Assembly: GCA_038240075.1 (NCBI GenBank)
Contig: JBBSEC010000001.1
Coordinates: forward strand, 1 to 64,000
DNA from: DATBAK01 sp038240075
Lineage (GTDB): Bacteria > Actinomycetota > Acidimicrobiia > IMCC26256 > PALSA-610
Reading direction: 5' to 3'
Length of the DNA: 64,000 nt
The notes under the pieces were generated by a model. That model had not been told where the DNA came from and searched no databases. It was given only the letters and a program-made list of their open reading frames with translations. This document shows positions 41,041 to 49,208 of this stretch, piece by piece (the first letter of the stretch is position 1; each line of letters begins with the position of its first letter). Position numbers and translations under genes: made by a program.

Positions 41041-42077
41041 ACGCGCTCGCGTTGCACGCGAGCGGCAGCGGGGTCCAGACCTACTGTCGCGAGCTGCTGC
41101 GCGCGCTCCCGGCGCAGATCGACGGCGATGTCGTCGCGGTGGTGCAGCAACGCGCGGTGGGTGAGCTGGCCGCCGGCGTGACCGCGTTGACGCGACGCGA
41201 CTGCGACGGTGTGCGCCGCACCATCGAGAGCCTGCGCTCGGCGGGCCCGGCCGATCTCGTGCACGCGCTCGATGTCGATCTGCCGCTGCGGTCGCGCGCG
41301 GCGACCGTCACCACGGTGCACGACCTCTCGTTGCTCGACGAACCCAGCGCTTTCGGCTGGGCGCGCCGGGTCGGGAAGCAGGTGACGACGCGCCAGTCGG
41401 TGCGCCGGGCCGACGTGGTGATCGCGGTATCGGCGTTCACCGCCGAACGCGTCCGCGCGCATTTCAAGCGCGACGCGCGGGTGGTGCTCGAGGCGCCGGG
41501 TCCGGAGTTCTCGCCACCGGCGCCCGCGGCCATCGCCGCGGTGCGGGCGAAGTACTCGTTGCCCGACCCGTGCGTCCTTCATGTCGGCAACCTCGAGCCC
41601 CGCAAGGACATCCCCACGCTCGCGAGCGCCGCGGTCGCGGCCGGGGTGCCGCTCGTGCTTGCCGGCGGCCACATCGTGACGGTCGACGCTCCGGCCGGGG
41701 CGCAACTCCTCGGTCATGTCGCGGCGGAGGATCTTCCCGCGCTCTACGCAGCCGCGACGGTCGTGGGGTACGTCTCGCGCTACGAGGGCTTCGGGCTTCC
41801 GCCCATCGAGGCGATGGCGTGCGGAGCGACGGTGATGGCGACGCGCGTCGGGGCGATCGCCGACGTCGCGGGGGAGGGGATCGAGCTCGTGCCGATCGGC
41901 GACGTCGACGCGCAGACCGAAGCGATCCGCGAGCTGGTCAACGATCCCGAACGGCGCGCCGAACGGCGCGCCGCCGGGTTGGTCGCGGCCGGAAAGCTCT
42001 CGTGGGCGGCGACCGCGCGCGCGACGGTCGCGGTGTATGCGGGGCTCGGCGTGGCGTCGGGCAGTGTGGCGCGATGA
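41019..42077 (+). CDS. Family 4 glycosyltransferase
   Basis: The 352-aa protein starts at GTG 41019 (VRPRIVLNALALHASGSGVQTYCREL), inside the end of the polymerase gene. GT4 marks are TTVHDLSLLDEPSAFGWARR, VIAVSAFTAERVRAHF, LHVGNLEPRKDIPTL and VGYVSRYEGFGLPPIEAMACG with the E-x7-E donor site. It is similar to alpha-mannosyl- or rhamnosyltransferases such as WbdB/MtfB. The next gene overlaps by ATGA, so polymerase, GT4 and GT-C enzyme form one operon. Confidence 0.9.
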   Translation: MRPRIVLNALALHASGSGVQTYCRELLRALPAQIDGDVVAVVQQRAVGELAAGVTALTRRDCDGVRRTIESLRSAGPADLVHALDVDLPLRSRAATVTTVHDLSLLDEPSAFGWARRVGKQVTTRQSVRRADVVIAVSAFTAERVRAHFKRDARVVLEAPGPEFSPPAPAAIAAVRAKYSLPDPCVLHVGNLEPRKDIPTLASAAVAAGVPLVLAGGHIVTVDAPAGAQLLGHVAAEDLPALYAAATVVGYVSRYEGFGLPPIEAMACGATVMATRVGAIADVAGEGIELVPIGDVDAQTEAIRELVNDPERRAERRAAGLVAAGKLSWAATARATVAVYAGLGVASGSVAR

Positions 42078-43585
42078 GCGCGCCGGAGGTGGTCGCGCCG
42101 GAGTCGCTGCCGAGGGCGGGCGCGGTGGGGCCCGCGAGCGCGCGGGTGCGCGCCTGGGTCGTCGGCTGCACCGGCCTCGCGCTCGCCGTCGGGTTCGCGC
42201 ACCTCCAGCGCAAGAGCCTCGGCCACGAAGAAGGGTTCACGTGGTCGACGGTTGACCGTGGCTTTCCCGCGCTCCTTTCCGTTCTCGCGCGGTCGGAGGG
42301 CTATCAGATCCTCCATTCGCTGATCGAGTGGCCGACGAACCGGATTTCGAGCACGGTCGATTCGCTGCGCACGCCGTCGGTGCTCGCGTTCGCGGCGTCG
42401 GTCCCGGCGGTGTGGCTCGCAGGCCGCCGCCTGTTCGACGAACGAACGGGTGCGCTGGCCGCGCTCCTGTTCGCGCTCAACGGTTTCGCGCTGCAGTACG
42501 CGCAACAGGCGCGCAGCTACATGCTCGCCACGATGCTCTGCTCGTACTCGGCCGCACTGCTCGCGCAGCACGTGTTCGCACCGCGGCGCGGGAGCCGCAC
42601 CGCGTGGATCGCAGTCAGCGCGCTCACGATCTACGCGCACGGCTTCGCGGTGCTCGCGATCGCCGCGCAGGTCGCGGCGCTGTGGTTCCTGCCGGCGGCG
42701 CGCCGCCGCGAGCTGCACTGGATCCGCGATGGGCTGTTGATCGCGTTGTGCGCGGCACCCGCGATTCTCGCGCCGGTCCTGCAGATCAACAGCGGGCAGA
42801 TCGGCTACATCCCGAAGCCGGGCCTCAGCGACGTGCGCAGCCTCGTCTGGTCGATGTCGGGACGCACAGCGAGCTCGGTGCCGATGATCGCGCTCGGCGT
42901 CGTGATTGCACTGGTCGCCGCCGTGAAAGTGCTTCGCCGTTCGCGGCATTCCGACGACGCGTTCCGATTCGCGTTGCCGATCCTCTGGATGATCGTGCCG
43001 TCGTTCGTGTTGCTCTCGGGTTCGTTGGTGCACCCGGTCTGGCTCGACCGCTACGTGCTCTGGAGCGTCGGGGCTGTCGTCCTCCTCGCCGCCTACGGGC
43101 TCACGCGCATCGCACCGCAGAACACCTTCGTGGTCGCGGCGGTGTTCGTGGTCGCGGCCGGGCTCGCCGCCCGCGGCATCGTCAAGTGGTACGGCGAACC
43201 GCCCTATCAGGACTACCACTCCGCGATGTCGGAGCTCTCGGCGCGAGCGCGCGCCGGTGACGCCATCGTGTTCTCGCCCGACCTGACTCGCTTCCCTGCG
43301 ACGTTCTACCTCCGCAATCTCGTCGATCTCGACCGGCTCACGCCGGTGTTCCCCGCCGCGCCGTGGGGCACGTTCAAGACCGGTGACCAGAAGGTGGAGC
43401 CGGTGACCCAGGCCACGATCCGGCGCGCGCTCCAGCACCCCTACCCGCGCTTGTGGGTCGTCGACGACTCCGAACCTGGAATCATTCCCATGAGGATCAG
43501 CGAGCTGCGGACCGCGTACACGGTGGTCAGCGATCGCTTCTACACCGGCGGCCTCGAAGTGGTGCTCCTCGTACGCCGGGGCTGA
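42074..43585 (+). CDS. GT-C family membrane glycosyltransferase (GT39/PMT-like)
   Basis: The 503-aa protein has around ten transmembrane helices. The first loop carries LGHEEGFTW, the acidic His-Glu-Glu motif of polyprenyl-phosphate-sugar-dependent transferases. A transmembrane core follows to about residue 370 (WLDRYVLWSVGAVVLLAAYGL), then a soluble C-terminal domain (GDAIVFSPDLTRFPATFYL and the rest). It probably adds a sugar from a lipid-linked donor on the outer face. It ends six bases from a convergent lipoprotein gene. Confidence 0.85.
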   Translation: MSAPEVVAPESLPRAGAVGPASARVRAWVVGCTGLALAVGFAHLQRKSLGHEEGFTWSTVDRGFPALLSVLARSEGYQILHSLIEWPTNRISSTVDSLRTPSVLAFAASVPAVWLAGRRLFDERTGALAALLFALNGFALQYAQQARSYMLATMLCSYSAALLAQHVFAPRRGSRTAWIAVSALTIYAHGFAVLAIAAQVAALWFLPAARRRELHWIRDGLLIALCAAPAILAPVLQINSGQIGYIPKPGLSDVRSLVWSMSGRTASSVPMIALGVVIALVAAVKVLRRSRHSDDAFRFALPILWMIVPSFVLLSGSLVHPVWLDRYVLWSVGAVVLLAAYGLTRIAPQNTFVVAAVFVVAAGLAARGIVKWYGEPPYQDYHSAMSELSARARAGDAIVFSPDLTRFPATFYLRNLVDLDRLTPVFPAAPWGTFKTGDQKVEPVTQATIRRALQHPYPRLWVVDDSEPGIIPMRISELRTAYTVVSDRFYTGGLEVVLLVRRG

Positions 43586-43591
43586 TGTGAG

Positions 43592-44149
43592 TCAGTGGGT
43601 CGCGGCCGTGCCCGTGAGCACGCGGCCCATCGCGACGAGGATCGAGGCCGCCGACGCATCGGCCGCGGGACCGACGAGCTGTACGTACCACAGCCGGTCG
43701 CCGATGATGACGTACAGCGTGCGCGTCTCGGGGTCGTAGGCGGCGCGTCCACCGACCCCGGTGACCGGCCGATCGTGGTCGATGGAGAGAATCGTTTCGT
43801 CGAGATCCGACGCGGCACCGCCGTGGTCGATCATCCCGACGACCAGCGCCGTCGCCCTCACCCCGGTCCATTCGCAGTGGTGGTCGACGAACCTTGGCCC
43901 ACGCGCGCCGTTCGCGCCGATGTCGGGAACGAGTGCGGCGACGCGCGGCTCGAGCGCCACGCAACCGGCGACGAGTCGAGGACCGTCGACGCCCACATCG
44001 CTCAACCCCATGGGCAGCGCGTGCGTCAACGGAACCGCGACACGCCCGAAGTCGTCGGTGTGGTCGAGGGTCTCGACGCGCGCCGGTGCACCGCAAGCCG
44101 CAAGGAGCGCGGCTGAGACGATCAAGGCGGCAGCGGCGTGACGGCGCAT
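43592..44149 (-). CDS. Lipoprotein of unknown function
   Basis: The 185-aa protein has a type II signal peptide MRRHAAAALIVSAALLAAC with lipid Cys19, and a mature part of about 165 residues with two further Cys (GCVAL and HCEWT). The later portion SILSIDHDRPVTGVGGRAAYDPETRTLYVII is loosely like DUF3558/LppX-type actinobacterial lipoproteins, which I cannot confirm. TAGCCT eight bases before the ATG may be a -10. It is convergent to the GT-C gene and follows the methyltransferase gene on the same strand. Confidence 0.75.
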   Translation of the reverse strand: MRRHAAAALIVSAALLAACGAPARVETLDHTDDFGRVAVPLTHALPMGLSDVGVDGPRLVAGCVALEPRVAALVPDIGANGARGPRFVDHHCEWTGVRATALVVGMIDHGGAASDLDETILSIDHDRPVTGVGGRAAYDPETRTLYVIIGDRLWYVQLVGPAADASAASILVAMGRVLTGTAATH

Positions 44150-44160
44150 CGGTTGCCAGG

Positions 44161-44850
44161 CTAGGACGGCGTCGCGACCAAGACGCGGTACAGCGGAAGG
44201 ATCCGCCGGCCGACGAGCGGCGGGAGCGTGCGGATCTCGACGATGCGTGCGCGGTGCTCGACCGCGGGAACGACGAGGCGGCGCCGGCCCTCGAACGTGT
44301 CCTCCGCGCGCTCGCGCGTGAGGACACGTAACCCCAGGTCGAGGAGCGCCGATTGACCCGGTGTCACGATCACGAGCCGACCGCCGTGCCGCGTGACGCG
44401 CACGAGCTCTGCAACCGCGGCGGCGACATCGGGGACGAACTCGAGTGTGCTCACGGTCACGACCGTGTCGAACGCGCCGTCGCGGTAGGGCAGCGCGCCG
44501 GCACCGGCCCGCAGCAGCGTGGCGGGGCTGCCGTGTGCGGCGAGCACGTCGGAGACCGCGGCGCCGCGCGAGTGCACATCGGCCCCGAACGTCTCGTCGG
44601 CGTGGCGCGCGAGCTCGGGCAGGAACACGCCGCTTCCGTATCCGACTTCGAGCAGTCGCGACGTTCGCCCTTCACGGCAGCGTGGCGCCGCCGCGAGCGC
44701 GGCGGCGACGCTGCGCATGCGTAGCCGTTGCACCCAGCCCAACAGCGGCCGGAAGTTCCAGTCGGCCTGATCGAGGTCATTGGTCTTCACGAGCGCGTCG
44801 CGTGGAAGAAGGTGGAGATCGCGCTCCCGAATGAGCCGGCGTGCGGTCAC
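44161..44850 (-). CDS. Class I SAM-dependent methyltransferase
   Basis: The 229-aa protein has motif I LLEVGYGSGVFLPEL at about 66-80, an acidic end of strand 2 (GADVHS), LPYRDGAFDTVVTVSTLEFVPD as motif II/III, and GGRLVIVTPG. The fold is that of UbiE/Methyltransf_11. GTG 44850 overlaps the stop of the epimerase gene (GTGA), so it is co-translated with a sugar-nucleotide enzyme and may methylate a polymer sugar or lipid carrier. The substrate is unknown. Confidence 0.85.
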   Translation of the reverse strand: MTARRLIRERDLHLLPRDALVKTNDLDQADWNFRPLLGWVQRLRMRSVAAALAAAPRCREGRTSRLLEVGYGSGVFLPELARHADETFGADVHSRGAAVSDVLAAHGSPATLLRAGAGALPYRDGAFDTVVTVSTLEFVPDVAAAVAELVRVTRHGGRLVIVTPGQSALLDLGLRVLTRERAEDTFEGRRRLVVPAVEHRARIVEIRTLPPLVGRRILPLYRVLVATPS

Positions 44851-45977
44851 TGCGACGCGATGAGCCGGTCGGTTGCCGCGACCGTGAGCTCGGACGCGTG
44901 TCCGTCGCCGTAGGGGCTCGGCAGCGCCGCGAGCCGTTCATGCACGCCGGCGAGGTCGTCGAGCCATTCGCGCGCGGCGTCGGCGACGCCGGGCCCGGGC
45001 GCGACGAGGCGGGAGAAGGTGCCAAGCACCTCCGGACGCTCGGTCGACCGCCGCACGACGATCACCGGGCGCTTCACCACACTCGACTCCTCCTGCACGC
45101 CCCCCGAGTCGGAGACGATGAGCGCGGCCGAGCCCATGAGCCCGAGGAACTCGCGGTACCCGACGGGCGGAGCGACCAGCAGCTTGTCGAGGAGCGGCTC
45201 GAGCCCGGCTTCCGCGGCGCGCACCGCGGTGCGGGGATGCAACGGGAACACGACCGGGATCGGCAGTGCGGCGAGCTCGGAGAGAATCGTCGCGAGCATC
45301 TCGGGGTCATCGACGTTCTCGGGCCGGTGAAACGTCGCGAGCACGAACCGGTCGCGTTCGACGCCGTGCACCGCGAGGATGCCGTTCGTCGCTGCGGTGT
45401 CGGGACGGAGCTCGAGGACCGCTTCGACGACCGTGTTCCCGGTGACCGCGACGCGATCGTCACCGCAAATGCCCTCGTTTGCGAGGTTTGTCGCGCTCGC
45501 GTCGGTCGGCGCGCAGCAGAGGTCGGCGAGATGGTCGACGACGACGCGGTTGTGCTCCTCGGGCATCGCGCGGTCGCGGGAGCGCAGTCCGGCCTCGACG
45601 TGTACCAGGGGGAGTTGCTCGACGTTCGCGGCGAGTGCCCCTGAGAGTGCGGTGTTCGTGTCGCCCTGGACGAGCACCGCGGCGAACGGGCCGTTGCCAC
45701 TGCGGCGTTCGGCAGCGAACAGCGATTCGAGACCAACGGTCGCGTCGGCGATCTGCCGGCCGCGGGTGCCGCCGCCGATGGCCAGCCGGCGATCGGGTGC
45801 CGGGAAGCCGATGCCGGCCTCGAAGGCCGCGGCCATTTCGGGGTCGTAGTGCTGGCCGGTGTGGATGAAGACGCCGTCGCGCCCGAGGAGGGCCGCGATT
45901 CCCCGCAGTTTCACGGCCTCGGGACGAGTGCCGTAGACCACGGCGATCCGTGACGGCCGGCGATTCGCGTGTCCCAC
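44847..45977 (-). CDS. UDP-GlcNAc 2-epimerase family (WecB/WbpI type)
   Basis: The 376-aa GT-B-like epimerase has VYGTRPEAVKL near the start, QGDTNTALS, HVEAGLRS, PEEHNR, FHRPEN, PLHPRT and SDSGGVQEE, all family signature segments. GTG 45977 with GAAGGGATC upstream gives the usual length; an open frame runs back to 46094. It could convert UDP-GlcNAc to UDP-ManNAc, or, like WbpI, epimerise UDP-2,3-diacetamido-glucuronic acid. The second reading is favoured by the aminotransferase, dehydrogenase and acetyltransferase genes starting 325 bp away on the opposite strand. Confidence 0.9.
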   Translation of the reverse strand: MGHANRRPSRIAVVYGTRPEAVKLRGIAALLGRDGVFIHTGQHYDPEMAAAFEAGIGFPAPDRRLAIGGGTRGRQIADATVGLESLFAAERRSGNGPFAAVLVQGDTNTALSGALAANVEQLPLVHVEAGLRSRDRAMPEEHNRVVVDHLADLCCAPTDASATNLANEGICGDDRVAVTGNTVVEAVLELRPDTAATNGILAVHGVERDRFVLATFHRPENVDDPEMLATILSELAALPIPVVFPLHPRTAVRAAEAGLEPLLDKLLVAPPVGYREFLGLMGSAALIVSDSGGVQEESSVVKRPVIVVRRSTERPEVLGTFSRLVAPGPGVADAAREWLDDLAGVHERLAALPSPYGDGHASELTVAATDRLIASQ

Positions 45978-46302
45978 GCCGATCCCTTCGGGCTGCGGGG
46001 CCTCCGAGCGGTACGCCCGGCTGGGGGGTCCCGCGAGCCTACCGACCCCCACGGGCCCCACTTTCGGATGTTGCGGCGGCGGGATTTGCTCCATCGTCGT
46101 CCTTCATCGGCTTCCCGGGCCCGCCGATAGAGGAGGTGAGTCGCGCAGGTTTCCAACGCGGTTTCACGGCGAGTTCCGGCCCCACGGAGGGCCGGGGTGA
46201 GGTCACGGTGAGAGCGGTGATCCAGGACGACGGACGGTCAACGGAATCGGGTCGGCGCGCGGTTACGCTCGCCGACACCGACATGTGGAAGCGAGCGGAC
46301 GC

Positions 46303-47538
46303 ATGACTGATGTGCGCCTCCCCGACGCGCTCGTACTGCCGTCGGATCAGGACGCGTCCGGGCGCATGCTCGGAGCGGAAGAGTTGACGCTGCTGCGCGA
46401 CGCGATCGCGAGCGGCACCCTGACGAGCACCAAGGGAACCCACGTCTCCGCGCTCGAGGCGCGCTTCGCCGAGATGTTCGGCGTCGCCAACGCGCTCGCG
46501 TGCGCGTCGGGCACGGCCGCCGTCCACGTCGCGGTCGCCGCCGTCGATCCCGAGCCCGGTGACGAGATCATCACCACGGCGATCACCGACATGGGCGCGC
46601 TCGCGCCGCTGCTCTACCAGGGCGCGGTTCCGATGTTCGCCGATGTCGACCCGGTCTCGATGAACGTCACACCCGAGTCGGTCGAGGCGGCGATCTCCGA
46701 CCGGACCCGCGCCATCATCGCGACGCACCTCTTCGGGATGCCCTGCGACATGGACGGTATCAACGAGGTCGCGCGCCGCCACTCGGTGCCGGTCATCGAA
46801 GACTGCGCGCAGGCCTTCCTGGCCCGCAGCGGCGGCCGGATCGTGGGCTCGCTCGGTCTCGTCGGTTGCTTCAGCCTGCAGCAGGGCAAGCACATCACGA
46901 CCGGTGAAGGCGGCCTCGTCGTCAGCGACGACGAGAAGCTCGCCCACCACATGCGGCGCTACGTGAACAAGGCGTGGGACTACTGGTCGTCGCCGACCGA
47001 TCACGACTTCCTTGCCCTCAACTACCGCCTGACCGAGTTGCAGGGCGCGGTTGCCTGCGCCCAGCTCGAGAAGCTCGAAACTGGTGTCGCGACGCGCATC
47101 GCCAACGCGGTGCGCCTCAACGCGATCCTTGCTGACGTCCCCGGCCTCACGGTCCCCCGGCCCGCGCCCGGCGACGTGCACAGCTACTGGCGGTACGCGC
47201 TGATGGTCGACCCCGCGGTCGTTCCCGGCGGGCCGGGAGCGCTCGCCGCGGAGCTGAAGCTCGGAGGCATCGCGTCGGGGCCGCGCTACATCCAGAAGCC
47301 CGCCTTCCGCTGCGGCGTCTTCGTGAACCAGAAGACGTTCGGTTCGAGCCGCTGGCCGTTCACCCTCGCTCGTCCCGAAGCGGTTGACTACGCGGCCGAA
47401 CGGTTCCCCGGAACGTTCCGTGCGCTCGAGCACGTGCTCGTGCTGCCGTGGAACGAGCGCTATACCACCGAAGACGTCGACGCGCTCGGAGAGCGCATCA
47501 TCGACGCGGTCCGCCAGGTCGGTGGGGAGGGCGCATGA
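46303..47538 (+). CDS. DegT/DnrJ/EryC1-type sugar aminotransferase (WbpE-like)
   Basis: The 411-aa PLP enzyme has Asp167 (IEDCAQ) for the ring nitrogen and Lys196 in QQGKHITTGEGG for the cofactor. NYRLTELQGAV and WRYALMV are typical of nucleotide-sugar 3- or 4-aminotransferases. ATG 46303 was chosen; GTG 46285 is an alternative. TACGCT at 46264-46269 may be its -10. It begins a five-gene overlapping run ending with the FAD protein at 50572. In the WbpB/E/D scheme it would aminate the C3 keto sugar formed by the next gene's product. Confidence 0.92.
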   Translation: MTDVRLPDALVLPSDQDASGRMLGAEELTLLRDAIASGTLTSTKGTHVSALEARFAEMFGVANALACASGTAAVHVAVAAVDPEPGDEIITTAITDMGALAPLLYQGAVPMFADVDPVSMNVTPESVEAAISDRTRAIIATHLFGMPCDMDGINEVARRHSVPVIEDCAQAFLARSGGRIVGSLGLVGCFSLQQGKHITTGEGGLVVSDDEKLAHHMRRYVNKAWDYWSSPTDHDFLALNYRLTELQGAVACAQLEKLETGVATRIANAVRLNAILADVPGLTVPRPAPGDVHSYWRYALMVDPAVVPGGPGALAAELKLGGIASGPRYIQKPAFRCGVFVNQKTFGSSRWPFTLARPEAVDYAAERFPGTFRALEHVLVLPWNERYTTEDVDALGERIIDAVRQVGGEGA

Positions 47539-48569
47539 CCACTCCACTGCGGTTTGCACTCGTCGGTGCCGGCGGTATCGCGCAGGCGTACGTCCAGGTG
47601 CTCGGTGATCTCGACGAGGCCGTCGTCGTCGGTGTCGTCGATCCCGTTCCCGACGCCGCGGAGAAGGCGGCGGCAACCCTCGGTTGCCGCCGCTTCGCGG
47701 ACGTCGAGGCACTGACCGCGGCCGGCGAGCTCGACGGCGTGTTTCTCTGCACCCCGCCGAACACCCACGTGCAGCTGGCCGAGTACTTCGTCCGTCTCGG
47801 CGTGCCGGTGCTGTGCGAGAAGCCGTTCGCGATCAAGCCCGGTGCGGCGCGCCGACTGATCGCCGAGGCCGATGCGGCATCGGTGGTCGTCACGATGGCC
47901 GCGAAGTTCCGCTACGTCGACGATGTCCATCGCGCCCGCGACATCCTTGACTCGGGCATCCTCGGCGAGCCGATCCTGTTCGAGAACGTCTTCGCCTCCC
48001 GCGTCTCGATGAGCGGCCGCTGGAACGCGCGGCCCGACATCTCCGGCGGCGGCGTGCTGATCGACAACGGCACCCACTCGGTCGACATCGCACGGTTCTT
48101 CCTCGGTCGGATCTCCGACGTGCACGCGGTCGAAGGGCGCCGGGTCCAGGGTCTCGACGTCGAGGACACCGCCCAGATGTTCCTCCGCACCGAGAACGAC
48201 GTGCTCGGCACGGTCGATCTCTCGTGGAGCATCGACAAGTCGGTCGACTACTTCGTCCGCATCTGCTGCAGCGAAGGAACGATCGAAGTCGGATGGCAGG
48301 CCTCGCGCTACCGCAAGGCCGGCGCGAAGGAGTGGACGGTCTTCGGTCCCGGATACGACAAGGTCGCCGCGATGCGCGCCGAAGTCGTGAACTTCGCGCG
48401 GACGATCCTCGGACGCGAAACCCTGCTCATCACCGCGGACGACGCGATCGCATCGGTCGATGTCATCGCCGCGGCCTACCGGTCGATCACTCGCCGCCAG
48501 TGGGTCGCCGTCGCGTCGCCCCCCGTTCGCATCGTCGGCGACACCACGGCCGCCGCCGACGTCGCCTGA
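47535..48569 (+). CDS. Gfo/Idh/MocA-family sugar dehydrogenase (WbpB-like)
   Basis: The 344-aa NAD-dependent oxidoreductase has a Rossmann loop GAGGIAQ (11-17), FLCTPPNTHV and CEKPF with Lys96, and AAKFRYV in the barrel domain. GGGVLIDNGTHSVDIARFFLG carries the active-site His/Asp region. It overlaps the aminotransferase by ATGA. The pairing of a Gfo/Idh enzyme with a DegT enzyme is the known arrangement for oxidation and amination at C3 of UDP-GlcNAcA. Confidence 0.9.
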   Translation: MTTPLRFALVGAGGIAQAYVQVLGDLDEAVVVGVVDPVPDAAEKAAATLGCRRFADVEALTAAGELDGVFLCTPPNTHVQLAEYFVRLGVPVLCEKPFAIKPGAARRLIAEADAASVVVTMAAKFRYVDDVHRARDILDSGILGEPILFENVFASRVSMSGRWNARPDISGGGVLIDNGTHSVDIARFFLGRISDVHAVEGRRVQGLDVEDTAQMFLRTENDVLGTVDLSWSIDKSVDYFVRICCSEGTIEVGWQASRYRKAGAKEWTVFGPGYDKVAAMRAEVVNFARTILGRETLLITADDAIASVDVIAAAYRSITRRQWVAVASPPVRIVGDTTAAADVA

Positions 48570-48572
48570 TCG

Positions 48573-49208
48573 GTGCGGGCCCGCATCCACGCCACCGCGG
48601 AGATCGAGGCCGGCGTCGAGATCGGTCCCGGCACCGCCGTGTGGGCCGATGTGCATGCCCGCCGCGGCGCGCGCATCGGGCGCGACTGCATCATCGGCGA
48701 GAAGACCTACCTCGGTCCCGACGCGGTCGTCGGCGACCTCGTGAAGCTCAACGCGATGGTTTACGTGCCCACGGGCGTGACCATCGACGACGGTGTAATG
48801 GTCGGAGCCGGAACCATCTTCACGAACGACCGGTATCCCCGCGGCACTGATCCTGCGCTCAAAGGCTTGCGCGATTCCGACGCCGACGAGCACACGCTCG
48901 AGACCCGTGTCGCGACCGGTGCGAGCATCGGTGCCGGCGCGACGATCGGCTGCGGTATCACGATCGGGCGCTGGAGCATGGTCGGGATGGGCAGCGTCGT
49001 GACGCGCGACGTCGCGCCGTTCTTCCTCGTCGTCGGCAATCCCGCGCGAGCCATCGCGATCGTGTGCCGGTGCGGCGAACCGGTGTGGCGCTTTCCGCAC
49101 GACGCGCCTCCGGCCGACGTCGACGGCGCGTGCCCCGCGTGCGGTCTCCGCTACCGCCTGGTCGGGAGCGACGTTTCCGAGCTCGATCCGCCCGAGGTGA
49201 CGTCGTGA
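48573..49208 (+). CDS. Left-handed beta-helix acetyltransferase (WbpD-like) with Cys4 tail
   Basis: The 211-aa hexapeptide-repeat protein has repeated [IV]GxxxxI-type turns: IEAGVEIGPGTAVWADVHARRGARIGRDC, VTIDDGVMVGAGTIFTNDRYPR and ASIGAGATIGCGITIG. The NDRYPR element is shared with WbpD/WlbB enzymes that acetylate the 3-amino group of UDP-GlcNAc3NA. After the trimeric-enzyme domain, the tail holds C165-x-C167 and C187-x-x-C190, a zinc-ribbon-like knuckle not usual in WbpD. GTG 48573 follows the dehydrogenase stop by three bases. Confidence 0.88.
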   Translation: MRARIHATAEIEAGVEIGPGTAVWADVHARRGARIGRDCIIGEKTYLGPDAVVGDLVKLNAMVYVPTGVTIDDGVMVGAGTIFTNDRYPRGTDPALKGLRDSDADEHTLETRVATGASIGAGATIGCGITIGRWSMVGMGSVVTRDVAPFFLVVGNPARAIAIVCRCGEPVWRFPHDAPPADVDGACPACGLRYRLVGSDVSELDPPEVTS

